64,000 nucleotides of DNA from assembly GCA_014695295.1 (NCBI GenBank), contig JACJNY010000043.1:25117-89116 (forward strand), written 5' to 3'. This DNA comes from Microcoleus sp. FACHB-61 (GTDB lineage: Bacteria > Cyanobacteriota > Cyanobacteriia > Cyanobacteriales > Microcoleaceae). Position 1 is the first letter of the stretch; every line of letters starts with the position of its first letter. This document shows, one piece after another, positions 1 to 9,291 of the stretch. The position numbers and the translations under genes are program-made. The notes under the pieces were generated by a model that was not told the DNA's origin, searched no databases, and saw only the letters and a program-made list of their open reading frames with translations.

Positions 1-2619
1 CCAGAGGCGCTCGGGCAACTGTCCCATCTGAAATTGCTTGACCTCATGAGCAATCAGATTACCTCAATCCCAGAGGCGCTCGGGCAACTGTCGAATCTGA
101 CACACCTTTACCTCTTTAACAATCAGATTACCTCAATCCCAGAGGCGCTCGGGCAACTGTCGAATCTGACAGAGCTTTACCTCTTTAACAATCAGATTAC
201 CTCAATCCCAGAGGCGCTCGGGCAACTGTCGAATCTGACAGAACTTGTCCTCATTAGAAATCAGATTACCTCAATCCCAGAGGCGCTCGGGCAACTGTCC
301 CATCTGAAATTGCTTGACCTCAGTGACAATCAGATTACCTCCATCTCAGAGGCGCTCGGGCAACTGTCGAATCTGACACGGCTTTTCCTCCATAGCAATC
401 AGATTACCTCAATCCCAGAGGCGCTCGGGCAACTGTCGAATCTGACACGGCTTGACCTCAGAAACAATCAGATTGAAAAGATTCCGGAATGCTTGGAAAC
501 ACTGCCAAAACTTGAAAAACTCGACCTTCGCCGCAATCCCCTGCCCATTTCTCCAGAAATTTTAGGGCCAACTCAACAGTATGAAGACCCCGGTACTCCC
601 ACCGCCATCTTCAACTACCTGCGCCAACTCCGCAGCGGCGAAGTCCGCCCCCTCAACGAAGCCAAAGTCCTTCTCGTCGGGCAAGGCAGCGTCGGCAAAA
701 CCTGCCTGATCAACCGCCTCATCCACAACAAATACAACCCCAACGAGTCCCAAACCGACGGACTCAACATCACAGAGTGGAAAATTACAGTCAACACCAA
801 ACCCGTAAAACTCAACGTCTGGGACTTCGGCGGACAAGAAATCTACCACGCCACCCACCAATTTTTCCTTACCAAACGCAGCCTCTACCTCCTCGTGTGC
901 AACTGCCGCACCAGCGAAGACGAAAACCGCCTCGAATACTGGCTGAAACTGATCGAAAGCTTCGGCGACGCTTCCCCCGTGATCATCGTCGGCAACAAGT
1001 GCGACGAACAACCCCTGGATCTCAACCGCAAAGCCTTGCGCGACAAATATCCCAACATCAAAGCCATTCTCGAAACCTCCTGCGAAAGCGGAACCGGCAT
1101 CGAGGAACTCCGCAGCGCCATCCACACGGAAATCTCCCAACTCAAAGAAGTCTACGATCTTTTGCCGCTAAGCTGGTTCCAAGTCAAGCAGCGCCTGGAA
1201 AACCTCGACAAAGACATCATCAGCATCAGCGAATACGCCACCATCTGCGCCAAAGAAAACATCTTTGAAGAAACCGACCAAACCCAACTCATCGGACTGC
1301 TGCACAACCTGGGCATTGTCCTCAACTTCCGCGAACACCCCATCCTGCAAAACACCAACATCCTCAATCCCCACTGGGTGACAGAAGGCATCTATGCCCT
1401 CCTCAGCGACGACGCACTCAAAGTCAAAACCAAAGGCATTCTCACCTACGCCGACCTCAGCCGCCTCCTCGACTCAAATAAATATCCCAGCCGCCGCTAC
1501 CACTGCCTCACTGAGTTGATGGAGGAATTTGAACTCTGCTTCCCCGTCAGCCATTGTCCCGCGCCGACTTTCCTCATCCCCGGCATCTTGCCCAAAGAGG
1601 AACCGCAAAACACCAAACTCGAAGGCGAAACCCTGGAATTTCAATATCACTACCGCATCCTCCCCGACAGCATCCTCTCGCGCTTCATCGTCCTCATGCA
1701 CGAGAAAATCCACAACCGCACCCACTGGCGCACGGGGGTTATGCTGGAGTACAGGGAAGGCGCTGAGGTGTACAACATCGCCCGGATCAAATCTGACCCG
1801 GAAGATAAGAAAATCTTTATTGCCGTTAGCGGGCGGGAATCGACGCGGCGTTCTTTCCTCAGCATGATTCGCGATACGTTTACCAAAATCCACAATTCTT
1901 TTGCCAATCTGGAAATTAGTCAATGGGTGCCGGTTCCGGGTTATCCCGATGCCGAGCCGCTGGATTATGATGAATTGCTAGGGCTGGAGGATATGGGCGA
2001 AAATACAAAGCTTGTCGGTAAACTTAAGCTGCGTCTGAATTTGCGGAAGTTGCTGGATGGGTATGAGTCGATCGAACGTCGGCGCAGAAAGCAAATGGGC
2101 GATCGAGAAATGGAAAAATACGGAAGAGAATATGACGACCTTGTAGATATCGCTAAACTAGCTGTTAGTAGACCAATTATTAATAAAGCCGAAGCAAAAA
2201 TGACTCAAAATTCTTCTGAAACCAACAACTTTCAAGGTGCTTTTCAAGGTTCTAACTTTTCCGGCAATATCGGCGGTTCGTCGAACAGTGCCGAAGTTGG
2301 TGGCAATCAATCCCTCCAAAACAATAACGCCAATACGGCAGAAATCCTGAAACTGATTTCATCAATGCGTGAAACCGCCGATCAGTTTCCCGAAGACATC
2401 CGCGATGAGATAATTATTGATATTGAAGATGTCGAAGCGGAAATTAAGAAACCGGAAAGCCAATGGAATAAAACAAAATTAAAGAAAAGGTTAACAGCTC
2501 TTGTAGCGGCGGGTACTGCGATCGGAGTTGGCATCGCTGGTGTGACTGATTTTGCTAATACGGCGATCGATGTCAGCAACAAACTGGGTATCGAACTCAA
2601 GCTACCGTCAGGACGCTAA
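1..2619 (+). CDS. LRR-Roc-COR (ROCO) GTPase, 5' end outside window
   Basis: This is a ROCO-family protein. The frame is open from base 1, so the true start lies upstream and the first ATG in view (34) is internal. The visible N-terminal part is leucine-rich repeats of 23 residues (NQITSIPEALGQL...), then a Roc GTPase domain: P-loop GQGSVGKT near 676-700, switch-type WDFGGQE near 820-840 and the base-specificity motif NKCD near 991-1002. A COR-like dimerisation region follows to about 2100. The C-terminal tail has a pentapeptide-like stretch (FQGAFQGSNFSGN) and a final Ala/Gly-rich hydrophobic segment that may touch a membrane. ROCO proteins are GTPases whose LRRs bind partners; the cellular role of cyanobacterial members is poorly known. 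Domain order is clear; function is not. Confidence 0.93.
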   Translation, partial: PEALGQLSHLKLLDLMSNQITSIPEALGQLSNLTHLYLFNNQITSIPEALGQLSNLTELYLFNNQITSIPEALGQLSNLTELVLIRNQITSIPEALGQLSHLKLLDLSDNQITSISEALGQLSNLTRLFLHSNQITSIPEALGQLSNLTRLDLRNNQIEKIPECLETLPKLEKLDLRRNPLPISPEILGPTQQYEDPGTPTAIFNYLRQLRSGEVRPLNEAKVLLVGQGSVGKTCLINRLIHNKYNPNESQTDGLNITEWKITVNTKPVKLNVWDFGGQEIYHATHQFFLTKRSLYLLVCNCRTSEDENRLEYWLKLIESFGDASPVIIVGNKCDEQPLDLNRKALRDKYPNIKAILETSCESGTGIEELRSAIHTEISQLKEVYDLLPLSWFQVKQRLENLDKDIISISEYATICAKENIFEETDQTQLIGLLHNLGIVLNFREHPILQNTNILNPHWVTEGIYALLSDDALKVKTKGILTYADLSRLLDSNKYPSRRYHCLTELMEEFELCFPVSHCPAPTFLIPGILPKEEPQNTKLEGETLEFQYHYRILPDSILSRFIVLMHEKIHNRTHWRTGVMLEYREGAEVYNIARIKSDPEDKKIFIAVSGRESTRRSFLSMIRDTFTKIHNSFANLEISQWVPVPGYPDAEPLDYDELLGLEDMGENTKLVGKLKLRLNLRKLLDGYESIERRRRKQMGDREMEKYGREYDDLVDIAKLAVSRPIINKAEAKMTQNSSETNNFQGAFQGSNFSGNIGGSSNSAEVGGNQSLQNNNANTAEILKLISSMRETADQFPEDIRDEIIIDIEDVEAEIKKPESQWNKTKLKKRLTALVAAGTAIGVGIAGVTDFANTAIDVSNKLGIELKLPSGR
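52..489 (+). repeat. 69-bp tandem repeats encoding LRRs
   Basis: Seven copies of a 69-base unit start at 52, 121, 190, 259, 328, 397 and 466. Six encode NQITSI and the last a divergent NQIEKI. Copies are near identical at the DNA level, including silent positions, so the array has expanded or been homogenised recently. It continues upstream of the window. Confidence 0.9.
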
Positions 2620-2685
2620 ATCATTTAAAATTAAGGTAATTCGGGCGATTATCGCCCCAATCATTCCCCAAACATCGGTGTTGCC

Positions 2686-3198
2686 ATGCGTAAAATTGTA
2701 CTATTCATTGCATCTAGTCTGGACGGTTATATCGCCCGCTCGAATGGCGATATTGACTGGCTGTTTACAGACCAAAATTACGGTTATACTAAATTCTTAG
2801 ATAGCATCGATACGGTTCTCATGGGTCGAAAAACTTACGAACAAGTTCTAACTTTTGGCGAGTATCCGTACCAGGAAAAAAAGAGTTATGTTTTTACGAA
2901 AAATCTAGAGTTTCAAGCAACTTCTGATGTCGAAGTAGTAACAAATTTAGAGAGTTTTGTCAATGATTTGCGCTTGCTTGACGGCAAGAATATTTGGTTG
3001 GTGGGAGGTGCTCTGCTGATTCGCGATTTCCTGAATCAAAACTTTGTCAACGAAGTGATTCTGTCGGTGCACCCGATTATTTTAGGCGAGGGAATCCCTT
3101 TATTTGTTAATCCCATAAATACTACAGCTTTGCAGTTAACTGGATGTCAGACATACAGTTCTGGTATGGTTCAGCTATCTTATGATGTCGCGACTTGA
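2686..3198 (+). CDS. Dihydrofolate reductase-fold / RibD C-terminal domain protein
   Basis: This 170-residue single-domain protein matches the RibD C-terminal (DHFR-like) fold. It has the N-terminal strand with SSLDGYIAR, then GDIDWL, the LMGRKTYE segment that contacts NADPH, and a Gly-rich IWLVGGALLIRDFLNQ motif before the VHPIILGEGIPLF strand. Family members are NADPH-dependent reductases. Stand-alone copies of this YyaP/YwjB type are rarely assigned a substrate and should not be read as a true folate or riboflavin enzyme. The ATG start at 2686 gives a full-length domain. The gene follows the ROCO gene by 66 bases on the same strand, but no functional link is evident. Confidence 0.85.
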   Translation: MRKIVLFIASSLDGYIARSNGDIDWLFTDQNYGYTKFLDSIDTVLMGRKTYEQVLTFGEYPYQEKKSYVFTKNLEFQATSDVEVVTNLESFVNDLRLLDGKNIWLVGGALLIRDFLNQNFVNEVILSVHPIILGEGIPLFVNPINTTALQLTGCQTYSSGMVQLSYDVAT

Positions 3199-3265
3199 GG
3201 GCGATCGCAGCAGCTTGCCCGCTCTGGCTGGTATAAGATAAATATAAAAGCTGTATGAGATAGAA

Positions 3266-3310
3266 ATGGCTGCTAGAGATTTATTTTACGATGCTGTAAA
3301 AAAAAGGTAA
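3266..3310 (+). pseudogene. xisH: xisH remnant (first 14 codons only)
   Basis: ATG at 3266 opens a frame reading MAARDLFYDAVKKR and then TAA. This matches the usual N-terminus of XisH (M-A/S-A-R-D-x-F-H/Y-x-A-V-K), normally about 135-140 residues and directly upstream of xisI. Here only the N-terminus remains, ending in a run of A residues, and xisI begins 8 bases after the stop. An internal deletion that removed almost all of xisH explains this best. The match is from memory of the family. Confidence 0.7.
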
Positions 3311-3317
3311 TTGGGGA

Positions 3318-3653
3318 ATGGAAAGAGTAGAGCATTACCGCCAGTGTATCCGCAAATTGCTAACTCAACAAGCAACACTAGAAAAGCCTAATCCCGACGT
3401 TGAATGCCAGCTTGTTTTTGATTGGGAACATGACCACTATCAGTTACTAGATGTTGGCTGGGAGGGGCTAAAGCGGATATACAACTGTTTCATTCATTTG
3501 GATATTAAGGATAGCAAAATTTGGATTCAGCGCAATATGACAGAAGTGGATATTGCACGGGAATTTGTAGAGATGGGAGTGTCTGAGGAGGATATTGTGT
3601 TGGGGTTGCATCCACCTTACAAGCGTCCGCATACTGGGTTCGGAGTAGCGTAA
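3318..3653 (+). CDS. xisI: XisI family protein (fdxN element excision controlling factor)
   Basis: The 111-residue product is typical of XisI in length and sequence: N-terminal MERVEHYRQCIRKLL, a central DWEHDHYQLLDVGW strand pair, the segment KIWIQRNMTEVDIAREFVEMGV, and the C-terminal hallmark VLGLHPPYKRPHTGF. XisH and XisI were named for their need in excision of the Anabaena fdxN element, but many cyanobacteria that lack that element carry several copies, so the present role is unknown. The normally required upstream partner xisH is reduced to a stub here, so this copy is an orphan. The frame itself is intact. Confidence 0.9.
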   Translation: MERVEHYRQCIRKLLTQQATLEKPNPDVECQLVFDWEHDHYQLLDVGWEGLKRIYNCFIHLDIKDSKIWIQRNMTEVDIAREFVEMGVSEEDIVLGLHPPYKRPHTGFGVA

Positions 3654-3671
3654 AGGAAAAGGCGATCGCAG

Positions 3672-3968
3672 ATGATGAAATGTGTTTGCTACTTTTTGTT
3701 ATTAATATTTTTTTTCTGGGTCGCGCTTCCTGCTGACGCCTCTGTATGCCGCAATTATCAAGGACGCGAGATTTGCATTGTCGATATCAAACGCAGCGCA
3801 AAAAATTATTGGGAATACAGGGTAATTCTGAGTGTTGATGGAGTTAAACAGCCTCTGCAAGTCTACAATTGCCGCGATCGCACTACAGTTAAAAAAGATG
3901 GAACTGTTTTGGCGTTTGGACAAAACAACCCTGGTGAAATCGTCTGCCGTTTTTTTAATCAGAAATAA
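3672..3968 (+). CDS. Small secreted cysteine-containing protein, unknown
   Basis: This is a 98-residue protein that I do not recognise as a named family. It has a clear Sec signal peptide: positively charged start, hydrophobic core (FLLLIFFFWVAL) and an A-D-A cleavage site near residue 23. The mature part of about 75 residues has a polar beta-like composition with cysteines in the segments SVCRNYQ, EICIVD, YNCRD and IVCRFF, which could form two disulfides outside the cytoplasm. The gene starts 18 bases after xisI on the same strand and converges with ileS. A cell-surface or periplasmic location is inferred. Confidence 0.7.
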   Translation: MMKCVCYFLLLIFFFWVALPADASVCRNYQGREICIVDIKRSAKNYWEYRVILSVDGVKQPLQVYNCRDRTTVKKDGTVLAFGQNNPGEIVCRFFNQK

Positions 3969-3983
3969 GTAAATGAAGTTATT

Positions 3984-4050
3984 GTAGGGTGCGCTTCGGG
4001 CTGAATGTGGCAACCACAAACTCAAGAATTTTTCCCGAAGCGCAGCCTAC
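3984..4050. terminator. Inverted repeat between convergent genes
   Basis: A 17-base arm (3984-4000) pairs with 4034-4050 with a single mismatch around a 33-base loop. It lies between the 3' ends of the small secreted protein gene and ileS, so it can act as a bidirectional terminator. The arm begins GTAGGGTGCGC, a motif seen in several other intergenic repeats here (14297, 21330-21390, 59271). Confidence 0.6.
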
Positions 4051-4051
4051 G

Positions 4052-7000
4052 TTAGAATTTGTCGTCTACTGCTGAAACGCAGCGTTCGCAAATTAGCGGA
4101 TGTTCGATCGACTCGCTGACGTGAGTCGAGTAATTCCAGCAGCGATCGCACTTTTCCCCGTCTGCTTTGACTACACCAATCGCCAACTCTGGAGACTGAT
4201 AACTGTAGGGCAATTCCTGTATCGCTGCATTCGATTCTACCAGTTCCACTTCCGAAGTAATGAACAAATAGCGCAGTTCGTCTACACCCTTGCCGGTCAT
4301 TGTAGAATCGTGCGTTACAGCTATTTCTGCAGGAATTTCTGGTTTGGGTTCGATCGCAACTAATTCTGGTTTCGGGATTTCCGGTGTTTCTACCAGCGCC
4401 GTTTCTACTGGGGCTGTTGGTACGATCGCCTGTGTTTCTTCTACAACCACAAGCGCTGTCTCTACTGGCGGTGCGAGTACGATCGCCTCTGTTTCTACAA
4501 GCACAAGCGTGTTTGTCCGGCCCACCACATCTGCTGTCATAAAATCAATCTTTTGAGCCAGTTGTTGACGGTTGGCGGCAAACAGCAAGTGACGGAAAAC
4601 AAACCAGATTGTAAATAAGATGCCGATGACTTCTAATAAGCCTCCCAAAAGCGGAATCTGATTCATCGTATCCAAAATCGCCAGCGTTACTCTGCCCGTT
4701 ATCAACACAGAGGCTAACAGCCCAAGTGTGACCAGCGCTTTTTGGTATTCTGTGACAAAGTTGCCCGCGTATTCAGGCAAATTAGCCACAAAGTCGGCGG
4801 CTCGATCTAAGATTGGCCCAGAATCTGAAGCCGACTGTTCCGGGGCAGAATACTGTACTATCTGAGAAGCTCGATCGCCCTTTTCTGCGCTCGTTTCCGC
4901 CTCAACATAAATTGTGTTTTCTGTCAAGACTTTGGCAACTTTTGCCGCTTGTTCTTCCTGTTTATCTTGTGCTGCTTTTGCTTTCTCCTCTGCCGCTAAC
5001 TCTATGACGGAATTTTGCGATCGCACATAATCAACCAATTCTTCACTGCTGGGATTCAAAGCTTGCAATTGCTCTCTTTTCTCAACATCGGGAACATACA
5101 CCAAAACCTTAGCTTCCAAAGAAGAACCGATCGCCTTTTCAATCCGGGCTTTTTCCAAAACCTTGTTAACTTCGCCGCGCACTTGCCGCAAATACTGCCA
5201 GCGAGTAGCCAATTCTGGATTGTGCCATGAAGCATCAATTTGCACCCAGCCCGCTTCAAACACGGACTTGTAAGGAGTCGGATACGGAAGGTACTGCCAA
5301 ATATCCTCAGCCATGTGACACAACACAGGTGCGATCGCCCTTGCTAAATTCTCCACAGCAATTGCAATCACCGTCTGACAACTGCGTCGGCGAAGGGTAT
5401 CTGTCGCGCTGATGTAAAGTCTGTCTTTGGCAATATCCAAGTAAAAATTAGACAAATCCACCGTGCAGAAATTCTGCACAGTTTGGAAGAATCGGGAAAA
5501 TTGGAAGTTTTCAAAAGCATCTTGGACTTCCGCAAATACTTCGCCCATTCTGTGCAGCATATAGCGGTCGAGTTCCGGTAATTCCTCGTAAGCAACGGCA
5601 TCTTTTGCCGGATCGAAGTCGTGCAAATTGCCCAGCAAAAACTTAGCTGTATTGCGAATTTTGCGGTAAACATCCGATTGCTGTTTGAGAATGTTTTTGC
5701 CCAAAGGCACGTCTGCCGAGTAGTCTACCGAAGACACCCACAACCGCAAAACATCGGCTCCATATTCCTTAATTACTGCCGCCGGATCGACGACATTGCC
5801 TTCAGATTTGCTCATCTTCCGGCCTTTTTCATCGAGCACAAAACCGTGAGTCAAAACTGTTTTGTAAGGAGCGACGCCGTTAGTTGCTACACTGGTAAGC
5901 AAGCTGGATTGAAACCAGCCGCGATGCTGGTCTGAACCTTCCAAATAGATATCAGCAGGATAGTTTAATTCCGATCGACCTTGGGCAACTGCGGCCCAGG
6001 AAGAACCCGAGTCAAACCACACATCCATCGTGTCGGTTCCCTTGCGGTAAGTACGGCCGTTATTGCGGTAAGATTCCGGCAGCAATTCGGCGATCGACAA
6101 TTCCCACCAAGCATCGGAACCCTTCTCGGCAAAAAGGGCTTGCACATGGGCGATCGTTTCTTCATTTAACAGCGGTTCGTTGGTTTCTTCGTCGTAGAAT
6201 ACGGGAATGGGAACGCCCCAAGTCCGCTGGCGAGAAATACACCAATCCGATCGATCGCCCACCATTGCAGTGATTCTATTTTCCCCTTGGGCGGGAATCC
6301 ACTTCACATCGGCGATCGCTTTTAGGGCTTCATCTCGGAACCCTTCAACGGAGGCAAACCACTGTTCTGTCGCCCGAAAAATAGTCGGCTTTTTCGTGCG
6401 CCAATCGTAAGGATAAGAGTGAGCGTAACTTTCCTCTTTAATCAAACAATTTGCTTCGGCAAGGGCATCAATCACTGCGGCATTGCCATTTCCGAGGACA
6501 TTTAAACCTGCAAACTGTCCGGCTTCTGCGGTGAAATTTCCGTTCTCATCTACGGGCGTTAAAACTGGCAAACCGCAGCGTTTTCCGACAATAAAGTCTT
6601 CTTGTCCGTGCCCCGGTGCGGTGTGCACCAATCCCGTACCAGAATCAGCGGTAATGTAGTCACCGCCGGCAACAATTGGACTTTCGCGATCGAACAGCGG
6701 GTGTTTGTAGCTGCAACCTTCTAATTCTTTGCCTTTGAAGGTGGCAAGTATTTTTAATTGAGTGTTAAAAGTCGCCGACAGCCGATCGACCGCATCGACA
6801 GCTACTAACATAAATTGTTGTGCGATGTGGGAATTTCCCGGCGGTTCCACCACCGCATAAGTCAGTTCGGGATTGACGGCGATCGCCAAGTTTGCCGGAA
6901 TTGTCCAGGGAGTAGTCGTCCAAATCGCCGCCCAGAGGCTCGGCATATAGCGTTTGAGCTTCGACTGCAAAGATTTTGACAATTTTCTCACATGAAAGCC

Positions 7001-7645
7001 GACGTAGATGCTGCGCGACGTGTGGCCTTCGGGATATTCCAGTTCGGCTTCTGCGAGGGCTGTTTTCGAGCTCGGGCTCCAGTGAACCGGTTTGAAGCCG
7101 CGGTAGATGTAGCCTTTGAGAACCATTTGACCGAAAACGCCGATTTGAGCGGCTTCGTATTCGGGTTTCAGGGTTAAATACGGGTGTTCCCAGTCGCCCC
7201 AAACGCCGTAGCGCTGGAAGGATTCGCGCTGCTGTTCCATTGTTTGCTGCGCGAAGGTGGCGGCTTTGCGGCGGAGTTCGATCGGCGTAAGATTTAGCCG
7301 CTCCTCCGATTTCATGTTCTGCAATACTTTAAGTTCGATCGGCAATCCGTGGCAATCCCAACCGGGAACGTAGCGGACTTTTTTGCCGCGCAGCATTTGG
7401 TAGCGGTTGATAAAGTCTTTAAGGATTTTGTTGAGGGCGTGGCCGATGTGGAGTTGTCCGTTGGCGTAGGGTGGGCCGTCGTGGAGGATGAACAAGTCGC
7501 CTGGGTTATTTTCCGAGAGGCGATCGTAGATTTCTTGATCGGCCCAAAATTTTTGCAATTCTGGTTCGCGCTTGACGGCGTTGGCGCGCATATCAAACTT
7601 GGTTTTGGGCAGGTTTACTGTGTCTTTGTAAGATTTAGCTTCCAT
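4052..7645 (-). CDS. ileS: Isoleucyl-tRNA synthetase with CAAD membrane-anchor insertion
   Basis: IleRS charges tRNA-Ile with isoleucine. Visible hallmarks are HIGH (HIGHALNK), the class I core with an editing domain ([11 protein letters not shown]), KMSKSEGN and a C-terminal zinc-finger-like CDRCWNY...CERC. The protein is 1197 residues, about 230 more than usual. The extra block (about residues 895-1135) sits between the anticodon-binding region and the zinc finger. It contains a CAAD domain (about 940-1030) with two hydrophobic helices ([15 protein letters not shown] and [18 protein letters not shown]) and a Val/Pro/Thr/Glu-rich linker. CAAD domains anchor some cyanobacterial synthetases to thylakoid membranes. 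I chose ATG at 7645; a TTG three codons upstream is less likely. Confidence 0.97.
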   Translation of the reverse strand: MEAKSYKDTVNLPKTKFDMRANAVKREPELQKFWADQEIYDRLSENNPGDLFILHDGPPYANGQLHIGHALNKILKDFINRYQMLRGKKVRYVPGWDCHGLPIELKVLQNMKSEERLNLTPIELRRKAATFAQQTMEQQRESFQRYGVWGDWEHPYLTLKPEYEAAQIGVFGQMVLKGYIYRGFKPVHWSPSSKTALAEAELEYPEGHTSRSIYVGFHVRKLSKSLQSKLKRYMPSLWAAIWTTTPWTIPANLAIAVNPELTYAVVEPPGNSHIAQQFMLVAVDAVDRLSATFNTQLKILATFKGKELEGCSYKHPLFDRESPIVAGGDYITADSGTGLVHTAPGHGQEDFIVGKRCGLPVLTPVDENGNFTAEAGQFAGLNVLGNGNAAVIDALAEANCLIKEESYAHSYPYDWRTKKPTIFRATEQWFASVEGFRDEALKAIADVKWIPAQGENRITAMVGDRSDWCISRQRTWGVPIPVFYDEETNEPLLNEETIAHVQALFAEKGSDAWWELSIAELLPESYRNNGRTYRKGTDTMDVWFDSGSSWAAVAQGRSELNYPADIYLEGSDQHRGWFQSSLLTSVATNGVAPYKTVLTHGFVLDEKGRKMSKSEGNVVDPAAVIKEYGADVLRLWVSSVDYSADVPLGKNILKQQSDVYRKIRNTAKFLLGNLHDFDPAKDAVAYEELPELDRYMLHRMGEVFAEVQDAFENFQFSRFFQTVQNFCTVDLSNFYLDIAKDRLYISATDTLRRRSCQTVIAIAVENLARAIAPVLCHMAEDIWQYLPYPTPYKSVFEAGWVQIDASWHNPELATRWQYLRQVRGEVNKVLEKARIEKAIGSSLEAKVLVYVPDVEKREQLQALNPSSEELVDYVRSQNSVIELAAEEKAKAAQDKQEEQAAKVAKVLTENTIYVEAETSAEKGDRASQIVQYSAPEQSASDSGPILDRAADFVANLPEYAGNFVTEYQKALVTLGLLASVLITGRVTLAILDTMNQIPLLGGLLEVIGILFTIWFVFRHLLFAANRQQLAQKIDFMTADVVGRTNTLVLVETEAIVLAPPVETALVVVEETQAIVPTAPVETALVETPEIPKPELVAIEPKPEIPAEIAVTHDSTMTGKGVDELRYLFITSEVELVESNAAIQELPYSYQSPELAIGVVKADGEKCDRCWNYSTHVSESIEHPLICERCVSAVDDKF

Positions 7646-8094
7646 TTTTGACAAACGTTTTATGTAGTTAGTTGTTAGTAGTTAGCGGTTATTTGAGTGA
7701 TGATATCAAGTCCGGTTAAATAATCATAATTAAATTTGTAGTGACAACTTTAGTCATCTCTCGTCATTGAAGAGCTGACAACCAGATATTTTAGTATAAG
7801 CGATCGACCGCACATTAGATCGAACCAAATCCGTAGAGAGATCTCTCTTCTCTTCCTCTGCGCCCTCTGCGCCCTCTGCGGTTAAATCATTCCGGTCGAA
7901 CCATAAACGATCTCACAAATCGACGTTGGGCTATTCGGTTAGCCAACTGAACATTTCACCGACGGTGAGATTGAAGGATTCGGCAATTGACACTTGCAGT
8001 AGGTTTTAACCGACTTTCGCTATGAGACAGGGAATTCATTCCCTGTCGGAATGTCGGAATGTCGGAATGTCGGACTCGGGCGAGTGAAAACCCC
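7646..8094. other. Intergenic region with short repeats and a palindrome
   Basis: No convincing gene is present. The region holds TAGTTAG-type short repeats next to ileS (7665-7690), a segment at about 7702-7830 resembling one at 15705-15815 (both end TTTTAGTATAAGCGATCGACC), a CTCTGCGCC repeat near 7855-7885, a perfect 22-base palindrome at 8026-8047 and four GTCGGAAT octamers from 8045. On the minus strand 7927-7992 reads as a 20-codon open tail (ends GEMFSWLTE) that may be a gene remnant. Confidence 0.6.
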
Positions 8095-8505
8095 TCAGAG
8101 GAACAGTCCCAACCCGCGGCTAAAAGCATTACCAATACGATCGCACAATGACGCGGCCGGCACTCCCTGTCCTTCCTGTTCCCATTTTTCCACGAGTTGG
8201 CGGCCCAGGGGCGTGAGGCGAAAACTGTCGGTAATCCCTTGTCCGTCTACTTCCCGCCGCAACACGCCGACTTGGATCAGCCACAGTAGGGAGTTTTCGG
8301 CTACGAGTTCGGATACGGGCGATCGGGTGTAGCCGCTTTCAACACCGGAATTTGAGGCGATCGCAGTTAGGAAAACACTGTTATCGCGGATTGTCTGGAA
8401 GAAGTGTAGTTGAAAAGGGCTGCACCGGACGGCGCGATCGGCTCTTTTGACAGTGCGGCTGGGATAACTAATAGATTTAAACGCTTCGGATGGGATAAAA
8501 GTCAT
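8095..8505 (-). CDS. Conserved cyanobacterial protein, Npun_F0494-like
   Basis: This 136-residue soluble protein resembles the cyanobacterial Npun_F0494-type family. Recognised segments are an N-terminal YPSRTVKRADRAVRCSPFQL, a helix-turn-helix-like middle (SLLWLIQVGVLRREVDGQGI) and TDSFRLTPLGRQLVEKWE, which looks like a winged-helix wing and last helix. No catalytic motif is seen. A DNA-binding role is possible from the fold-like pattern but unproven. The ATG at 8505 is preceded by an AGAGG-like ribosome binding site. Codon use and GCGATCGC content match the host, unlike the AT-rich pair upstream of it on the same strand. Confidence 0.75.
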   Translation of the reverse strand: MTFIPSEAFKSISYPSRTVKRADRAVRCSPFQLHFFQTIRDNSVFLTAIASNSGVESGYTRSPVSELVAENSLLWLIQVGVLRREVDGQGITDSFRLTPLGRQLVEKWEQEGQGVPAASLCDRIGNAFSRGLGLFL

Positions 8506-8577
8506 TGAGAGAACCTCTGAATAGGTTGTATATTTTTAATTGTTACCGATTATATGGTAAGTTTGGCGGTTGATTTA

Positions 8578-9288
8578 CTAAACCAAGAAACTATCTATCT
8601 CATCAATAAACCTTTTGAGTTGGTTAACTCTCTTAACCAAGTCCAAATACAAAAATTCATAATCAAGATTATTTATAATCTCTTGCGAAGTTATTTCACT
8701 TTTATCATAATTTCTACTTACTAATCGATAAATATCCTTTAAATCTTGACTGGGATGTGGTCTTTGTTCAATATCAATATTTATTAAATCTAAACCTAAT
8801 TGTTGCAAAATAAAATCTGGGATTAAACGGCTATCTAATTTATAAAAATAATGCCATTCTGCTAAAAACCATGCTTCTATTTCCATAACAGCTAAAGTTA
8901 TATAAATTGGAATTCCCCTTGGCTGCACCAGCTTCAACCATCCTTTAATTCCTCCTTCTACTTGTCCCTTTTCACTTAAAGATTTTGGGTATAAATCTCT
9001 CAAGCCTAAAATTTTTTCATAGCCACTATTCGTTAGACTTTCATGCTGTTTTCTGATATCAGAAACTACATGAGCATCACAACCGCAATCATATAAAAGA
9101 ACAAAAAAAGGAGCATTTTTTATGGTACTTAATTTAAGTGGTTGAATTATACGACTAGCTTTGCCACCTTGAAATTTATAAGTTTCAATATCTATTTCTT
9201 TGTATCCCGCAATTTCCTGAAATAACCTTTCAACAAATATCTGTTCTGTTTGTCCTTCAACAAAACAAGCAATTTTCTTTGGTGTCAT
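8578..9288 (-). CDS. TOPRIM-like DUF4276-type protein, putative defence effector
   Basis: This 236-residue protein opens with IACFVEGQTEQIFVERL, where the glutamate in VEGQTE is the typical first acidic residue of TOPRIM folds. A strand ending FFVLLYDCGCDAH provides the D-x-x-x-D acid pair, and EIEAWFLAEW follows. This pattern is known from DUF4276/RloB/AriB-like proteins that partner with ABC-type ATPases. The gene begins 3 bases after the stop of the AAA gene, so the two are co-translated. By analogy with PARIS, OLD-Gabija and AbiL-type pairs it may be a nuclease-like effector released or activated by the ATPase; that is inference. It is AT-rich and without GCGATCGC sites, suggesting acquisition. 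Confidence 0.75.
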   Translation of the reverse strand: MTPKKIACFVEGQTEQIFVERLFQEIAGYKEIDIETYKFQGGKASRIIQPLKLSTIKNAPFFVLLYDCGCDAHVVSDIRKQHESLTNSGYEKILGLRDLYPKSLSEKGQVEGGIKGWLKLVQPRGIPIYITLAVMEIEAWFLAEWHYFYKLDSRLIPDFILQQLGLDLINIDIEQRPHPSQDLKDIYRLVSRNYDKSEITSQEIINNLDYEFLYLDLVKRVNQLKRFIDEIDSFLV

Positions 9289-9291
9289 AAT

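Noticed and set aside
562..1140. 192-codon minus-strand frame inside the ROCO gene
   Set aside because: It is the complement shadow of the Roc domain, with Ala/Val/Phe-biased composition; the plus-strand frame has clear GTPase motifs.
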